A stretch of 64,000 nucleotides of DNA, taken from Microbispora rosea. Lineage in GTDB: Bacteria; Actinomycetota; Actinomycetes; Streptosporangiales; Streptosporangiaceae. Location: positions 1-64,000 of the forward strand of contig NZ_FTNI01000020.1 in NCBI RefSeq assembly GCF_900156315.1, written 5' to 3'. Shown piece after piece: positions 1 through 8,117 of this stretch (its first letter is position 1; each line of letters opens with the position of its first letter). The notes beneath the pieces were generated by a model. The model had not been told where the DNA came from, searched no databases, and saw only the letters and a list, made by a program, of their open reading frames with translations. Made by a program: the position numbers and the translations under genes.

Positions 1-404
1 AGCAGGGTGAGTGCGCCGATGACCCTGTCGTGGTGGCGCATCGGCAGTGCCTGGACCGCGACGAAGCCGGTGAGCTGCGCCGCTGCGGCGAAGCGGGGCC
101 AGCGCCCTCCCTCGGCGACCAGATCGGCACTCGTCACCGGCTCGCCCGTGCGGTAGCAGTCCAGGCCGGGGCCGTCCACGTCGTGGAGGGCGAGGAGTTT
201 CAACATGCGGGCCTGCTCCGTGGAGGCCGCCATCGGGCGCAGCCGCCCTTGCCGATCGGCCAGCAGCAGCCCGGCCGCATCGACGTCCAGCAGTCGCACG
301 CAGCGCATGGTGAGCTGATGTAACAGGTCGACGACGTCGAAGTCTCCGACCAGGGTGTCCGTCAACTCGACGAACGCGTCGGTCAGTTGGCGTTCCCGCG
401 TCAC
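1..404 (-). CDS. GAF-domain regulatory protein, N-terminal part
   Basis: The gene runs off the left window edge, so only the first ~134 residues are visible. They read as one GAF sensor domain: an N-terminal helix with LTDAFVELTDTLV, then the core strands around DVDAAGLLLADRQGRLR and AVQALPMRHHDRVIGAL. The GTG start at 404 was chosen because GGGAGG lies about 6 bases upstream. In actinomycetes this kind of GAF domain is often followed by an RNA-binding ANTAR domain, but that part would lie outside the window, so antitermination is only a guess. It lies upstream of nothing on its own strand within the window; the STAS gene at 456 is 51 bases behind it in the same direction and may share regulation. 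Confidence 0.8.
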   Translation of the reverse strand, partial: MTRERQLTDAFVELTDTLVGDFDVVDLLHQLTMRCVRLLDVDAAGLLLADRQGRLRPMAASTEQARMLKLLALHDVDGPGLDCYRTGEPVTSADLVAEGGRWPRFAAAAQLTGFVAVQALPMRHHDRVIGALTL

Positions 405-455
405 GACTGCCTCCCATAAGGGACCTCTAGTGACGTTGTCCTCATAGAGGTTCAT

Positions 456-896
456 TTACCTAACTGCACCGAGGTCATGCCGGTGGCCTGGTGCGTCTGA
501 TGGACCATCGCCCAGTCTCAGGCGGGGTGCGTCGCTCCAGCCGGTGAGGTCGAGCAGACGCCGCACGTGTGGAGATACGGAGCACAACGTCAGAACGTGG
601 GCGTCCTCGAGCCGCGCGGCAGCCATGACCAGGGCGCGCAGGCCGCCGATGTCGACGAACACCAGACCGCTCAGATCAACGACTGGGCTGCCGCCGTCCG
701 CCAGAGAGGCCAGTGCTTCGGTCAGGGCGGGCAGGGTGGCGCGGTCGAGATCACCATCGATTCTCAGTCCTGGCGGATCGAGGGATGGACTTATCCGGAG
801 GCGGCCGTTGGAAGCCGTGATGGGACCGCTGACCGGCTTGCCGATGCGTTCGCTGACGGTGGGGTCCGGTGCGCCTGCTATGCCAGTGGTGTTCAT
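456..896 (-). CDS. STAS-domain anti-sigma antagonist-like protein
   Basis: A 146-residue soluble protein whose C-terminal two thirds form a STAS domain, the fold of SpoIIAA/RsbV-type anti-anti-sigma factors that free sigma factors by binding anti-sigma kinases. The diagnostic stretch is VVDLSGLVFVDIGGLRAL. In classical antagonists the Asp is followed by Ser-Ser-Gly and the second Ser is phosphorylated; here the sequence is Ile-Gly-Gly, so the normal phospho-switch is absent. The ATG at 896 has AAGGAG just upstream and is preferred over an open extension to 1100 that looks non-coding. Its neighbour is a GAF protein on the same strand, a common pairing in actinomycete stress signalling. Function as a constitutive binder is inference. 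Confidence 0.8.
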   Translation of the reverse strand: MNTTGIAGAPDPTVSERIGKPVSGPITASNGRLRISPSLDPPGLRIDGDLDRATLPALTEALASLADGGSPVVDLSGLVFVDIGGLRALVMAAARLEDAHVLTLCSVSPHVRRLLDLTGWSDAPRLRLGDGPSDAPGHRHDLGAVR

Positions 897-1499
897 GCCG
901 ACTCCTTCGGCCACGGCGAGAAGGGCGGCCACTCCGCTGAGTAGGTGGGGTGCAACCTGTCGAACCGGCACTCCGATGGGCGGAAAGGCGGGCCACGGCT
1001 CGCGTCGATCGGCCGATGGCCACGGCCGAGTGCGTGATCGGTCGGCACGACAATCTCCGTCGCCTGAGAACACATGGCTATGGATGCCGGAGCCGGTCAC
1101 GAGGCCTCGGTAGCTCTACTACACGCCTGGAGGGGGACCCGAAACACTTCGAGTCAATGTCATACGCGGGCGAACGGATAGACGCGTTGTGAGCAATGCT
1201 CATCGTCTGCGCAGATCATAGATCCAACTGCCCAGGAGCCCGTTGAAGGCAGTCTCGACCGGCGTCTCCCGCGGGCTATCTCAGCCGGAGATGACTCTTG
1301 CTCTGATTGGACGTTTCCGCCGTCCCGCCGGCCACGTTGACTGGACGCAGGTCGGCTGGCGTACCTCGCGTCACGGCCTCCCGAGTGCCGGCCGTGTACG
1401 AGGCCGGCCATCCGGTGGGCGCCGAGTTGGATTCGGAGACGCCCTGGCGATGGTGTCACGTGCACGGACGAGCCCTGCGAAGCTAGAGGAAAGAGGTTC
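897..1499. other. No gene recognised
   Basis: About 600 bases between the STAS gene and the desaturase. Open frames exist on both strands but have no recognisable domain, poor codon bias and no convincing ribosome sites. The stretch presumably holds the divergent promoters of the two flanking genes; I could not pick out a specific one. Confidence 0.5.
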
Positions 1500-2501
1500 A
1501 TGACTACATCCGGACAGATCCTGAAACATCGGGAGGACTACGACGGCACGTCACCGTTTCCTGGGGCCGCCGAGCAGGTTCCGGCGGGCAGAGCACAGAT
1601 AGGCCTGACCACGATCATCGTGGTGCTGCCGTTCGTCGCCCTGGTGCTCGGGCTCTGGCTGGCGTGGGGGCGTGGAGTGGCGCCCACCGACCTGGTGCTG
1701 GCCGGGGCACTGTACGTTGTGACAGGGTTCGGGGTGACCGTTGGATTCCACCGGCTGCTGACCCATGGGTCCTTCACCGCCCGCCCGTGGCTTCGGGTCG
1801 CCTTGGCGGTCGCCGCGTCGATGAGCTTCCAGGGCAACGTCATCGACTGGGTGACGGTCCACCGACGCCATCACGCCTTCACCGATCGTCCCGGCGATCC
1901 GCATTCTCCTTACCGGTACGGCACCAGCCTGTACGGCCAGCTCCGTGGGCTTGCCCACGCGCATCTGGGCTGGTTGTTCGCCGACGATCCCACGCCGGCC
2001 TCCCGCTACGCGCCCGACCTGCTCGCCGATCCGGCGATGGTGAGAGTCGCGCGTGCGTTTCCCGCCCTGTGCGCCTTGTCGCTGGGGCTGCCGTTCCTGG
2101 CCGGCTGGGCGATCAGCGGCAGCCTGTACGGCGGGCTGACCGCGTTCCTGTGGGCCGGGCTTGTTCGCATCGCCCTCCTGCAGCACGTCACCTGGAGCGT
2201 CAACTCCCTCTGCCACGTGGTCGGCAGCAGGCCTTTCGCCACTCGCCGTCATGACCGCTCGACCAACTTGTGGCCGCTGGCGGTGCTGTCGTTCGGGGAG
2301 AGCTGGCACAACGGCCACCACAGTGAGCCCACCTGTGCAGTGCACGGCCTGGACCGGCGCCAGATCGACCCTGCCGCCGGGCTGATCCGGCTCTTCGAGC
2401 GTCTGGGCTGGGTCACCGACGTGCGCTGGCCCGATCCCGGCCGTATCGAGCGCCGCCGCACAGGCCTGGCCGAGGAAGCCCGCACATCCGCCGGACCCTG
2501 A
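1500..2501 (+). CDS. Membrane fatty acyl-CoA desaturase
   Basis: A 333-residue integral membrane di-iron desaturase that inserts a double bond in fatty acyl chains, most like stearoyl-CoA delta-9 desaturases. All three histidine boxes are present: HRLLTH at 84-89, HRRHH at 121-125 and HNGHH at 270-274. Hydrophobic segments lie near 37-57, 65-83, 100-118, 185-205 and 208-230, matching the usual four-helix core. GAAAGAGG lies about 4 bases before the ATG. No electron-transfer partner (ferredoxin or reductase) is adjacent. A role in membrane fluidity is family knowledge; the true substrate and position of desaturation cannot be read from the sequence. Confidence 0.93.
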   Translation: MTTSGQILKHREDYDGTSPFPGAAEQVPAGRAQIGLTTIIVVLPFVALVLGLWLAWGRGVAPTDLVLAGALYVVTGFGVTVGFHRLLTHGSFTARPWLRVALAVAASMSFQGNVIDWVTVHRRHHAFTDRPGDPHSPYRYGTSLYGQLRGLAHAHLGWLFADDPTPASRYAPDLLADPAMVRVARAFPALCALSLGLPFLAGWAISGSLYGGLTAFLWAGLVRIALLQHVTWSVNSLCHVVGSRPFATRRHDRSTNLWPLAVLSFGESWHNGHHSEPTCAVHGLDRRQIDPAAGLIRLFERLGWVTDVRWPDPGRIERRRTGLAEEARTSAGP

Positions 2502-2660
2502 GGGCAGCGCCGTAGCGGCACGGAACCCCTGGTCAGCGGTGGCCGTGGTGGTCGTCCTCGAGTCGATCTTCCGGTTCGCGCCGGGGCGGCCGCCTGCGCG
2601 AGGACCTAAGGTGGAAGAACGCGGGTCCGCGTCGACGCCGCAGGCCGGAGGGGATGGCCT

Positions 2661-3596
2661 ATGGAGCTACGTCAGCTCCGCTACTTCGTGACCCTGGCCG
2701 AGGAGCTGCACTTCGGCCGGGCGGCGCTTCGCGAGCACATCGTGCAGTCCGCGCTGAGCCAACAGGTGCAACGTCTCGAACGCGAACTAGGTGTGCGGTT
2801 GCTGAATCGCAGCACCCACCACGTCGAACTGACCCCGGCCGGCACCGCCTTCCTCATCGAGGCCCGGCAGATCCTCGACCATGTCAGCAGGGCGGCGTAC
2901 GCGGCCAGGAACGCCGTCGGTTCTCCGCCCACACTCCGGGCGGGCATCGTCGACGCGGGCTACGACTCCATGCCCCAGATCCTGCGAGCCGTACAGCAGC
3001 GCCATCCGGAGCTGACAATTCACCAGGTCGAGGCGAGCACCCCCACGCAGTACCGCAAACTGGCCGACGGGCGCCTGGAGATCGGGATCGGCCTCTCCTC
3101 CCACCTCCCCCCCGACGTGGCCTCCGAACTCATTCGGCTCGATCCGCTGGGCGTGCTGGTTCCTGATACCCACCGCTTCGCTGCGCTGGACGGGGTGCCC
3201 GTCGCATCCCTGGCCGAGGAACTCCTCCTGCTCGGCGAGGAGGCCCAAACGCCGGAGTCCAACCAATTTGTCCGCGAACTGTGCCGCTCAGCCGGCTTCG
3301 AGCCCACCGTCTACAAGGGAACCGTCGAGAGTAACCACGCAGCTGAAGATCTCGTCCTCCAGCACCGCTGCGTGCTCTGCGTCCCCTCCTCCGCCCGCAC
3401 ATCCAACCGTTCAGGCACCGTCTGGCGGCCACTGATCGAACCAAACCACCACTACCCTTGGTCGCTCCTGTGGCGCTCAGGCGACCCGTCCCCATACGTC
3501 AACGCCGTCATCGACACCGCCCGGCAAGTTGCCCGCCGGCTCGACTGGCTCGGAACCGCGCGCTCGCTGAGCCTGGATCCACGGGCTGGTGTCTGA
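2661..3596 (+). CDS. LysR-family transcriptional regulator
   Basis: A 311-residue LysR-type regulator. Residues 1-60 are the winged helix-turn-helix, starting MELRQLRYFVTLAEELHFGR and containing QSALSQQVQRLERELG as the recognition helix region. Residues ~90-295 form the periplasmic-binding-like effector domain. The ATG at 2661 follows GGAGGGGAT. It sits alone: the desaturase upstream is on the same strand 160 bases away, and nothing is divergent, so the usual LysR trick of guessing the target from the divergent neighbour does not work. The effector ligand is unknown. Confidence 0.93.
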   Translation: MELRQLRYFVTLAEELHFGRAALREHIVQSALSQQVQRLERELGVRLLNRSTHHVELTPAGTAFLIEARQILDHVSRAAYAARNAVGSPPTLRAGIVDAGYDSMPQILRAVQQRHPELTIHQVEASTPTQYRKLADGRLEIGIGLSSHLPPDVASELIRLDPLGVLVPDTHRFAALDGVPVASLAEELLLLGEEAQTPESNQFVRELCRSAGFEPTVYKGTVESNHAAEDLVLQHRCVLCVPSSARTSNRSGTVWRPLIEPNHHYPWSLLWRSGDPSPYVNAVIDTARQVARRLDWLGTARSLSLDPRAGV

Positions 3597-3999
3597 AGTG
3601 CATGCGTGGATAACGGAAGTGGGATGGTCTCAGGCCGCAGCCAAGATCCAGGGGATGCGGACGCACGCATAAGGATCACAGACAGAGCCTTCCGAGGGAG
3701 CGGCAACCACCGAAGACCCAGGCCACGAACGGCCATCCGTACGGATGTGTACCCGGTGCCCGCGTCCGGCAGCCGCAGGCCGGGGCCATGATGGGCACAG
3801 GAAGCGATCCAGGACCGGTAACGGACTGGTAGAAGGCGGGTCCCGGTGCCCGAACCTGCGACGGCACGGCTCCAGAAGCCTCGGCGGCGGCGACGCGGAT
3901 TCCCGCCGTAGACATCACCGCTGAGATCCGGCTACCCCCGAGGATCGCGGGGGATACCGATGTGGACCGGGCCACCGTCCCTGATGCGAGGAGAATCGT
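3597..3999. other. No gene recognised
   Basis: About 400 bases without a convincing gene. A small hairpin (CCCCCG, 7-base loop, CGGGGG) lies at 3935-3953, just before the small gene at 4000; it has no T-run, so it is more likely a leader structure than a terminator. Confidence 0.4.
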
Positions 4000-4251
4000 A
4001 TGGCCACGGACGCCCCCTCGGGGCTGCTCTACTTACTCAGCGTTGGCAAGGAAAAGGAACTGATTCTCCGCATGCAGGGCACGATGCCCACAGCCGAGAA
4101 ACTCGTCAGTTGGATGGAGCAGGGCACTGTGGTGTCCCTCCAAATTTCCCACGAGGGAGAGCCGGGCCCATTCACCTACGTGGTCAACTTCAGGCATGTG
4201 GTGGCGGCTCGGCTCGCCCCGTACACCACGACACGGATCAGCAGCTTCTGA
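4000..4251 (+). CDS. Small hypothetical protein
   Basis: An 83-residue predicted protein that I do not recognise. It is preceded by GAGGAGA about 6 bases before the ATG, which is the main support for it being real. The sequence is mixed alpha/beta without cysteines, signal peptide or membrane segment, and ends with NFRHVVAARLAPYTTTRISS, a strand-rich tail. It lies just upstream of an IS5-type transposase scrap and the left end of the tRNA-Lys element, so it may be the last chromosomal gene before the insertion. Confidence 0.55.
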   Translation: MATDAPSGLLYLLSVGKEKELILRMQGTMPTAEKLVSWMEQGTVVSLQISHEGEPGPFTYVVNFRHVVAARLAPYTTTRISSF

Positions 4252-4258
4252 GCCATTG

Positions 4259-4471
4259 CGAAGGGCCCTGCTCGGCCACGAACGCGGCTCTGGCAAGCAC
4301 AAGCGCCACGGGATGAACGTCCAGTTCCTCGCCGATTCCGCCGGCCGCCTGGTCTGGGCCTCTCCTGCCCTTCCCAGCGCGATGCACGACCTGACCGCCA
4401 CCCGGACGGTCGGCCTCATCGATGCGTTGACCAGCAACAACGTGATGACCTTCGCCGACAAGGGCTATCAC
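4259..4471 (+). pseudogene. IS5-family transposase fragment
   Basis: About 70 codons read as the central part of an IS5-group DDE transposase: GKHKRHGMNVQFLADSAGRL, then SPALPSAMHDLTATR and NVMTFADKGYH. The middle catalytic Asp region (SAMHDL) and the conserved ADKGY block are there, but the N-terminal third and the C-terminal catalytic Glu region are missing and no start codon or terminal repeats are visible. It is a dead scrap, lying 100 bases outside the left boundary of the tRNA-Lys element. Confidence 0.75.
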
Positions 4472-4573
4472 TCGTTGAGCCCTTTTCATCGTGAGTATCT
4501 CAACCAAACGAGATCAACTGCTCCCGCGAGACCCATCTGGCCGAGAAATCCCAGTTCAGATTGGGTGTGGAGT

Positions 4574-4617
4574 GGTGGGGCGCCAGGGACTCGAACCCTG
4601 AACCGACGGATTAAAAG
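4574..4617 (-). repeat. Left attachment site, copy of tRNA-Lys 3' half
   Basis: 44 bases identical to 6664-6707, covering the tRNA-Lys sequence from the anticodon loop to the acceptor end plus two flanking bases. The 5' half of a tRNA is absent, so this is an att core and not a gene. Confidence 0.9.
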
Positions 4618-4699
4618 CTCGGCCGATCACGGTTCCGAACAGTTCAATGCAGGTCAGGGCTCCTACCTGATCCGCTCTGAACCGTCCTGGATCACCTTG

Positions 4700-4720
4700 A
4701 ACTGCAACCAGAAATGCAAC
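4700..4720. repeat. Putative integrase arm site, left
   Basis: A 21-base sequence starting aactgcaaccag, identical to 6592-6612 and in the same orientation. It lies 83 bases inside the left att core. Within it the motif ctgcaac / atgcaac is itself repeated. Arm-type role is inferred from position. Confidence 0.6.
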
Positions 4721-4727
4721 TCGGCGA

Positions 4728-5021
4728 CTAGAGCGCTCTCAATGCCTCTGCTAGATCGTCACCGTATGAGGCCCAACAAGAGACGGCCCCCGAGTCGTCG
4801 ATCTGTCCCATGAGGTACTCGCCATCGCGGGCGTCACGGGCCAGACACAGGCCTCCGACCTGAATGATCAGGGAGACGGGGACTTCCTCTTTATCACCCG
4901 GACGGGCGTCGATGAACACTGGCCTATCAAGTGGCAATAATTCGGCGGAATCGGTAACGGCCACCTCGGCGACACGCGCCAAGGTCCACCCTTCGGGAAG
5001 CTGTCCAACATCATTACTCAT
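4728..5021 (-). CDS. Hypothetical protein of the tRNA-Lys element
   Basis: A 97-residue acidic protein, not recognised. It looks like a real protein rather than a shadow: regular alternation of strands (VPVSLIIQVGGLCLARDA, GEYLMGQIDDSG) and a C-terminal helix (GDDLAEALRAL). No signal peptide, membrane segment or metal motif. The ATG at 5021 has no clear ribosome site, so it may be leaderless or start elsewhere. It is cargo of the decayed element, its 3' end lying only 8 bases from the left arm repeat. Confidence 0.5.
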   Translation of the reverse strand: MSNDVGQLPEGWTLARVAEVAVTDSAELLPLDRPVFIDARPGDKEEVPVSLIIQVGGLCLARDARDGEYLMGQIDDSGAVSCWASYGDDLAEALRAL

Positions 5022-5184
5022 CGGACGATGGTAGTCCGGCAGTGACAGGAAGCTATAGACCGCCGGGCCCGCGTCAATCCCCGCGCTGTCAGCTTGGGAA
5101 TCGCATGGATCATGCCTCGCAGGGCGGCTGACCTGGGCGTCGGGCGGGCCATGAGTGACCGTGGTTGACCCCTCGTCACCCTGG

Positions 5185-5207
5185 TTAATGGCACGCTAAT
5201 GGCACGG
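5185..5207. repeat. Short direct repeat taatggcacg
   Basis: The 10-mer taatggcacg occurs twice with a 2-base gap (starting 5186 and 5198). Similar closely spaced pairs accompany integrase sites elsewhere in this window, so it may be an arm-site pair of another integrase. That is inference. Confidence 0.4.
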
Positions 5208-5258
5208 CGATCAGCCCGTGACCTGGTCTTTCCCCGCGCGGCGCGCACGCCCTGCCTG

Positions 5259-5351
5259 CCTGATCATCCCGTCGCCGTCGACCCGCCCGAAGAGGAAGCG
5301 GGCCCTGGTCCGCTCGGCTTGTCCCGGGTCGATGGCGGCGGGATGATCAGG
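5259..5351. repeat. 27-bp inverted repeat with 39-base loop
   Basis: Arms at 5259-5285 and 5325-5351 pair at 25 of 27 positions, beginning cctgatcatcccgtcg and ending cgggatgatcagg. A further copy of tgatcatcc lies at 5391-5400. No T-run follows, so a simple terminator is unlikely. The 500-base region 5022-5543 around it contains no recognisable gene. Confidence 0.7.
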
Positions 5352-5543
5352 CCCCTACCTCAGCCATCTACGGCCTTCGGCAATGCGCGGCTGATCATCC
5401 TGGAGCCGGAGCGCCCCCGCCGGAGGCAGAAAGGGAGGGGCCGCTTCCGGCCTAGCCTTTTGAGCAGACCGGACCTGCGATGGACAGTCCTGTGACCTGC
5501 TTACCGGCGAAAGCAATCGTCATACGCGCTGCATTGCACCACC

Positions 5544-6035
5544 ATGCTGTACATGGGAGATCTTAAGAGCCCGAGCTGCATCTTCTGCGCCATCCTCCAC
5601 GGTGAGGCTGAGGCGAGTATCCCCTACGCAGACGATCGCGTAGTGGTGATCATGGATCTTGGGGCGATCACGCCTGGCCATCTTCTTGTGATTCCCCGCA
5701 TACATGCTGTTGGACTGGAGGACCTAGATGAGGAAACAAGCGCACATGTGTGGAGGATCGGCCACCGTATGGGGCGGGCTCTGCGGCGCTCAGGTCTTCG
5801 CTGCGAGGGTGTGAACATCTTCCTGGCGGACGGCGAAGCCGCTTTTCAGGAGGTCTTTCACTTCCATCTGCACGTGTTCCCTCGGTTTGTGGGGGATGCC
5901 TTCCGGATAGAGGCCAACTGGGGCACCAGGGATCGAAGCCTGCTCGATCGGGAAGCTGAAGCGGTGCATTCCGGCTTGGCAGCCTTGGGGTTCCCCGAAA
6001 TGGAAACGGGCGGGAGGAGCGAGCCTCTCACCTGA
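5544..6035 (+). CDS. HIT-family nucleotide hydrolase/transferase
   Basis: A 163-residue histidine-triad protein. The catalytic motif HFHLHVFPR, in which the middle His attacks the nucleotide alpha-phosphate, is intact at about residues 107-115. An N-terminal CIFC pair resembles the zinc-binding cysteines of bacterial HIT proteins. [11 protein letters not shown] is the second family hallmark. The family hydrolyses purine nucleoside phosphoramidates or dinucleotides; the exact substrate is not readable. It is cargo of the tRNA-Lys element, lying between the inverted repeat and the integrase fragment. The start is uncertain: ATG at 5544 and 5553 are both possible and neither has a strong ribosome site. 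Confidence 0.85.
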   Translation: MLYMGDLKSPSCIFCAILHGEAEASIPYADDRVVVIMDLGAITPGHLLVIPRIHAVGLEDLDEETSAHVWRIGHRMGRALRRSGLRCEGVNIFLADGEAAFQEVFHFHLHVFPRFVGDAFRIEANWGTRDRSLLDREAEAVHSGLAALGFPEMETGGRSEPLT

Positions 6036-6085
6036 TCGTCCGCGTCAGCGGTTGCTGTTTTCGGATTGCTAAGGTATGCGGACGT

Positions 6086-6577
6086 TTGCAGCGGGCGGCC
6101 CGAGCCGCCGGCGGCCGTGACCGGCCCCCAGGCCGCATGCCCGGCCGCCGAGCGGGCGCAGGGCCGCGAGGCGGCAAGGGCAAGAGCAGGCGAGTGGTTC
6201 CGCTTCCTCCGCCGTTGATCCCACTCCTGAAGCTGCACCGTGAAGCCCAGGAGGCCGAGCGCGCGGCGGCGGGGGAGAGGTGGCAGGACTGGGATCTCGT
6301 CTGGTGCGAGCGTGACGGCAGCCCGATCGACTCTCGGCAGGACTGGGAGGAGTGGAAGGAACTGCTCCGCCTGGCGGAGGTCGAGAAGGACGCCAGGGTC
6401 CACGACGCCCGGCACACGGCGGCGACGCTGCTCCTGGAGCAGGGGATAGACATGCGGGTCGTTCAGGTGATCCTCGGGCACTCCCAGCTCACTACGACGA
6501 AGCGCTACACCCACGTCACGGAGAATCTGGCCGGCGACGCCATGGCGCGGATGGGCCGGGCGCTGTGGGACGACTGA
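6086..6577 (+). pseudogene. Tyrosine integrase, C-terminal fragment
   Basis: The second half of a phage-type tyrosine recombinase. Catalytic elements still visible are HDARHT (His-x-x-Arg with the following His), LGHSQLTT and the nucleophile Tyr in KRYTH. The first catalytic Arg, the core-binding domain and the N-terminal arm-binding domain are gone: upstream of [14 protein letters not shown] the frame turns into low-complexity Arg/Gly sequence. It ends 86 bases before the att core in tRNA-Lys, the standard position for an integrase. It cannot catalyse integration alone. Confidence 0.85.
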
Positions 6578-6591
6578 ACCGGCGAGTGCAC

Positions 6592-6612
6592 AACTGCAAC
6601 CAGAAATGCAAC
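6592..6612. repeat. Putative integrase arm site, right
   Basis: Identical 21-base partner of 4700-4720, same orientation, 51 bases inside the right att core and just after the integrase stop codon. Confidence 0.6.
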
Positions 6613-6665
6613 CGGGCAGGCTTCCGATCGATCACGATTCGGGAGTCTGCCCAGCTCATTGAGGG

Positions 6666-6737
6666 TGGGGCGCCAGGGACTCGAACCCTGAACCGACGGA
6701 TTAAAAGTCCGCAGCTCTGCCATTGAGCTAGCACCCC
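6666..6737 (-). tRNA. tRNA-Lys(UUU)
   Basis: A complete cloverleaf on the minus strand: acceptor GGGGTGC pairs with GCGCCCC (one G-T pair), anticodon loop CTTTTAA gives anticodon TTT, T-arm GGGTTCGAGTCCC, discriminator A, and no encoded CCA. Its 3' half is the attachment core of the adjacent element (6664-6707) and has been regenerated by the insertion, so the gene should be functional. Confidence 0.97.
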
Positions 6738-6865
6738 TTGGTCGTGCCCCGCGGACCCCGGCCCGTGTCGCGCTGTGATCCGTGGAACACTCCCCATGAT
6801 GCAGGGTACAGAGAGTACCGCGTCTTCGGCGACGCGATTGTCCCTGATCGCGGTGAACAGCGGCG

Positions 6866-8023
6866 TCAGCGGAAGGCGTCGAGGCCCGTGAGCGCCTTGC
6901 CCAGAGTGAGCAGGTGCACCTCCTGGGTGCCCTCGTACGTGAGCACGGACTCCAGGTTGTTCATGTGCCTGATGACCGGATACTCCAGCGTGACGCCGTT
7001 GGCCCCCAGCACCGTACGCGCCTCGCGGGCGATGTCGAGCGCGGCCCGGACGTTGGCCAGCTTGCCGAAGCTGACCTGGGTGGGCTTCAGCTTCCCGGCG
7101 TCCTTGAGACGGCCGAGGTGGAGGGCGGTGAGCCCGGCCTGGCCGAGCGCGACGGCCATCCAGGCCAGCTTCTCCTGCGTGAGCTGGAAGGCGCCGATCG
7201 GCTTGCCGAACTGCACGCGCGTGGTGGCGTAGTCCACGGCCGCCTCCAGGCAGGCCCGGCCGGCTCCGACCACGCCCCACAGGATGCCGTACCGCGCCTC
7301 GGTGAGGCACGACAGCGGGCCCTTCAGCCCGGTGACGCCCGGCAGCACCGCGGAAGCGGGCAGCCGTACGTCGTCGAAGTACAGAGAGGAGGTGACCGAG
7401 GCCCTCAGGGACAGCTTCCGGTGGATCTCAGGGGCGGAGAAGCCGGGGGTCGAGGTGGGGACGACGAACCCCCGGATGCCCTCGTCGGTCTGCGCCCACA
7501 CCACGGCCACGTCGGCGATCGAGCCGTTGGTGATCCACATCTTGGCGCCGTTCAGGATCCAGTCGCCGGACGGGTCCTGCTTGGCGGTGGTGCGCATACC
7601 GGCGGGGTCGGACCCGTGGTCGGGCTCGGTCAGGCCGAAGCACCCGATGGCCTCCCCTGACGCCAGCCGGGGCAGCCACTCCTCCTTCTGCTCGTCCGAG
7701 CCGTACTTCCAGATGGGGAACATCGCCAGCGACCCCTGCACGGACACGAACGACCGCAGCCCCGAGTCGCCCGCCTCCAGCTCCCGGCAGGCCACGCCGT
7801 ACGAGACGGCGTCGAGCCCGGCGCAGCCGTACCCCTCCAGGTGCATGCCGAGGAGGCCGAGCGAGCCCAGGGCCGGGGCGAGCTCGCGGGCGGGGAACGT
7901 GCCCTGCTCGAACCACTCGCCGACGTGGGGAAGGACCTTGCCGGAGACGAGTTCCCTTACGGAATCCCTGATCATGCGGTGCTCGGGGTCGAGTTGGTCG
8001 TCGAGCTCGAGAAGGTCGTCCAT
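6866..8023 (-). CDS. Acyl-CoA dehydrogenase, glutaryl-CoA type
   Basis: A 385-residue FAD-dependent acyl-CoA dehydrogenase. FAD-binding signatures GCFGLTEPDHGSDPAG and KMWITNGSIADVAVVWA lie in the middle domain; the C-terminal helical domain holds LTYEGTQEVHLL, in which the Glu of YEGT is at the catalytic-base position used by glutaryl-CoA dehydrogenases. Overall wording (LRASVTSSLYFDDVRLP, LGANGVTLEYPVIRH) also fits that subfamily, which oxidises and decarboxylates glutaryl-CoA in lysine and tryptophan breakdown. The ATG at 8023 begins MDDLLELDDQLDPEHRMIRD; the open frame continues upstream but the extra 67 residues have no family match. It stands alone between the tRNA and a divergent PspC gene. 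Confidence 0.88.
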   Translation of the reverse strand: MDDLLELDDQLDPEHRMIRDSVRELVSGKVLPHVGEWFEQGTFPARELAPALGSLGLLGMHLEGYGCAGLDAVSYGVACRELEAGDSGLRSFVSVQGSLAMFPIWKYGSDEQKEEWLPRLASGEAIGCFGLTEPDHGSDPAGMRTTAKQDPSGDWILNGAKMWITNGSIADVAVVWAQTDEGIRGFVVPTSTPGFSAPEIHRKLSLRASVTSSLYFDDVRLPASAVLPGVTGLKGPLSCLTEARYGILWGVVGAGRACLEAAVDYATTRVQFGKPIGAFQLTQEKLAWMAVALGQAGLTALHLGRLKDAGKLKPTQVSFGKLANVRAALDIAREARTVLGANGVTLEYPVIRHMNNLESVLTYEGTQEVHLLTLGKALTGLDAFR

Positions 8024-8117
8024 GGCGTCAGGGTATCCGGGCCTCCTCGGGGTAGGGCCAGGGGGAATCCCGATGTGCGTCCACCCCCCCGAAAGGCACT
8101 GTGGAGGTATGAACGAG

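Larger units (their letters stand above)
4574..6707. mobile_element. Decayed integrative element in tRNA-Lys(UUU)
   Basis: A 2.1-kb segment bounded by a perfect 44-bp direct repeat of the tRNA-Lys 3' half (4574-4617 and 6664-6707). Just inside each end lies the same 21-base sequence beginning aactgcaaccag (4700-4720 and 6592-6612), which has the position expected of integrase arm-binding sites. A tyrosine integrase fragment abuts the tRNA side, the usual layout of actinomycete integrative elements and prophages. Cargo is reduced to a hypothetical gene and a HIT-family gene. No replication, transfer or excisionase gene remains, and the integrase lacks its N-terminal half, so the element is probably immobile. 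Confidence 0.85.

Noticed and set aside
5199..5495. A 98-codon plus-strand gene over the inverted repeat
   Set aside because: Its codons are dictated by the inverted repeat arms; no start signal or domain.
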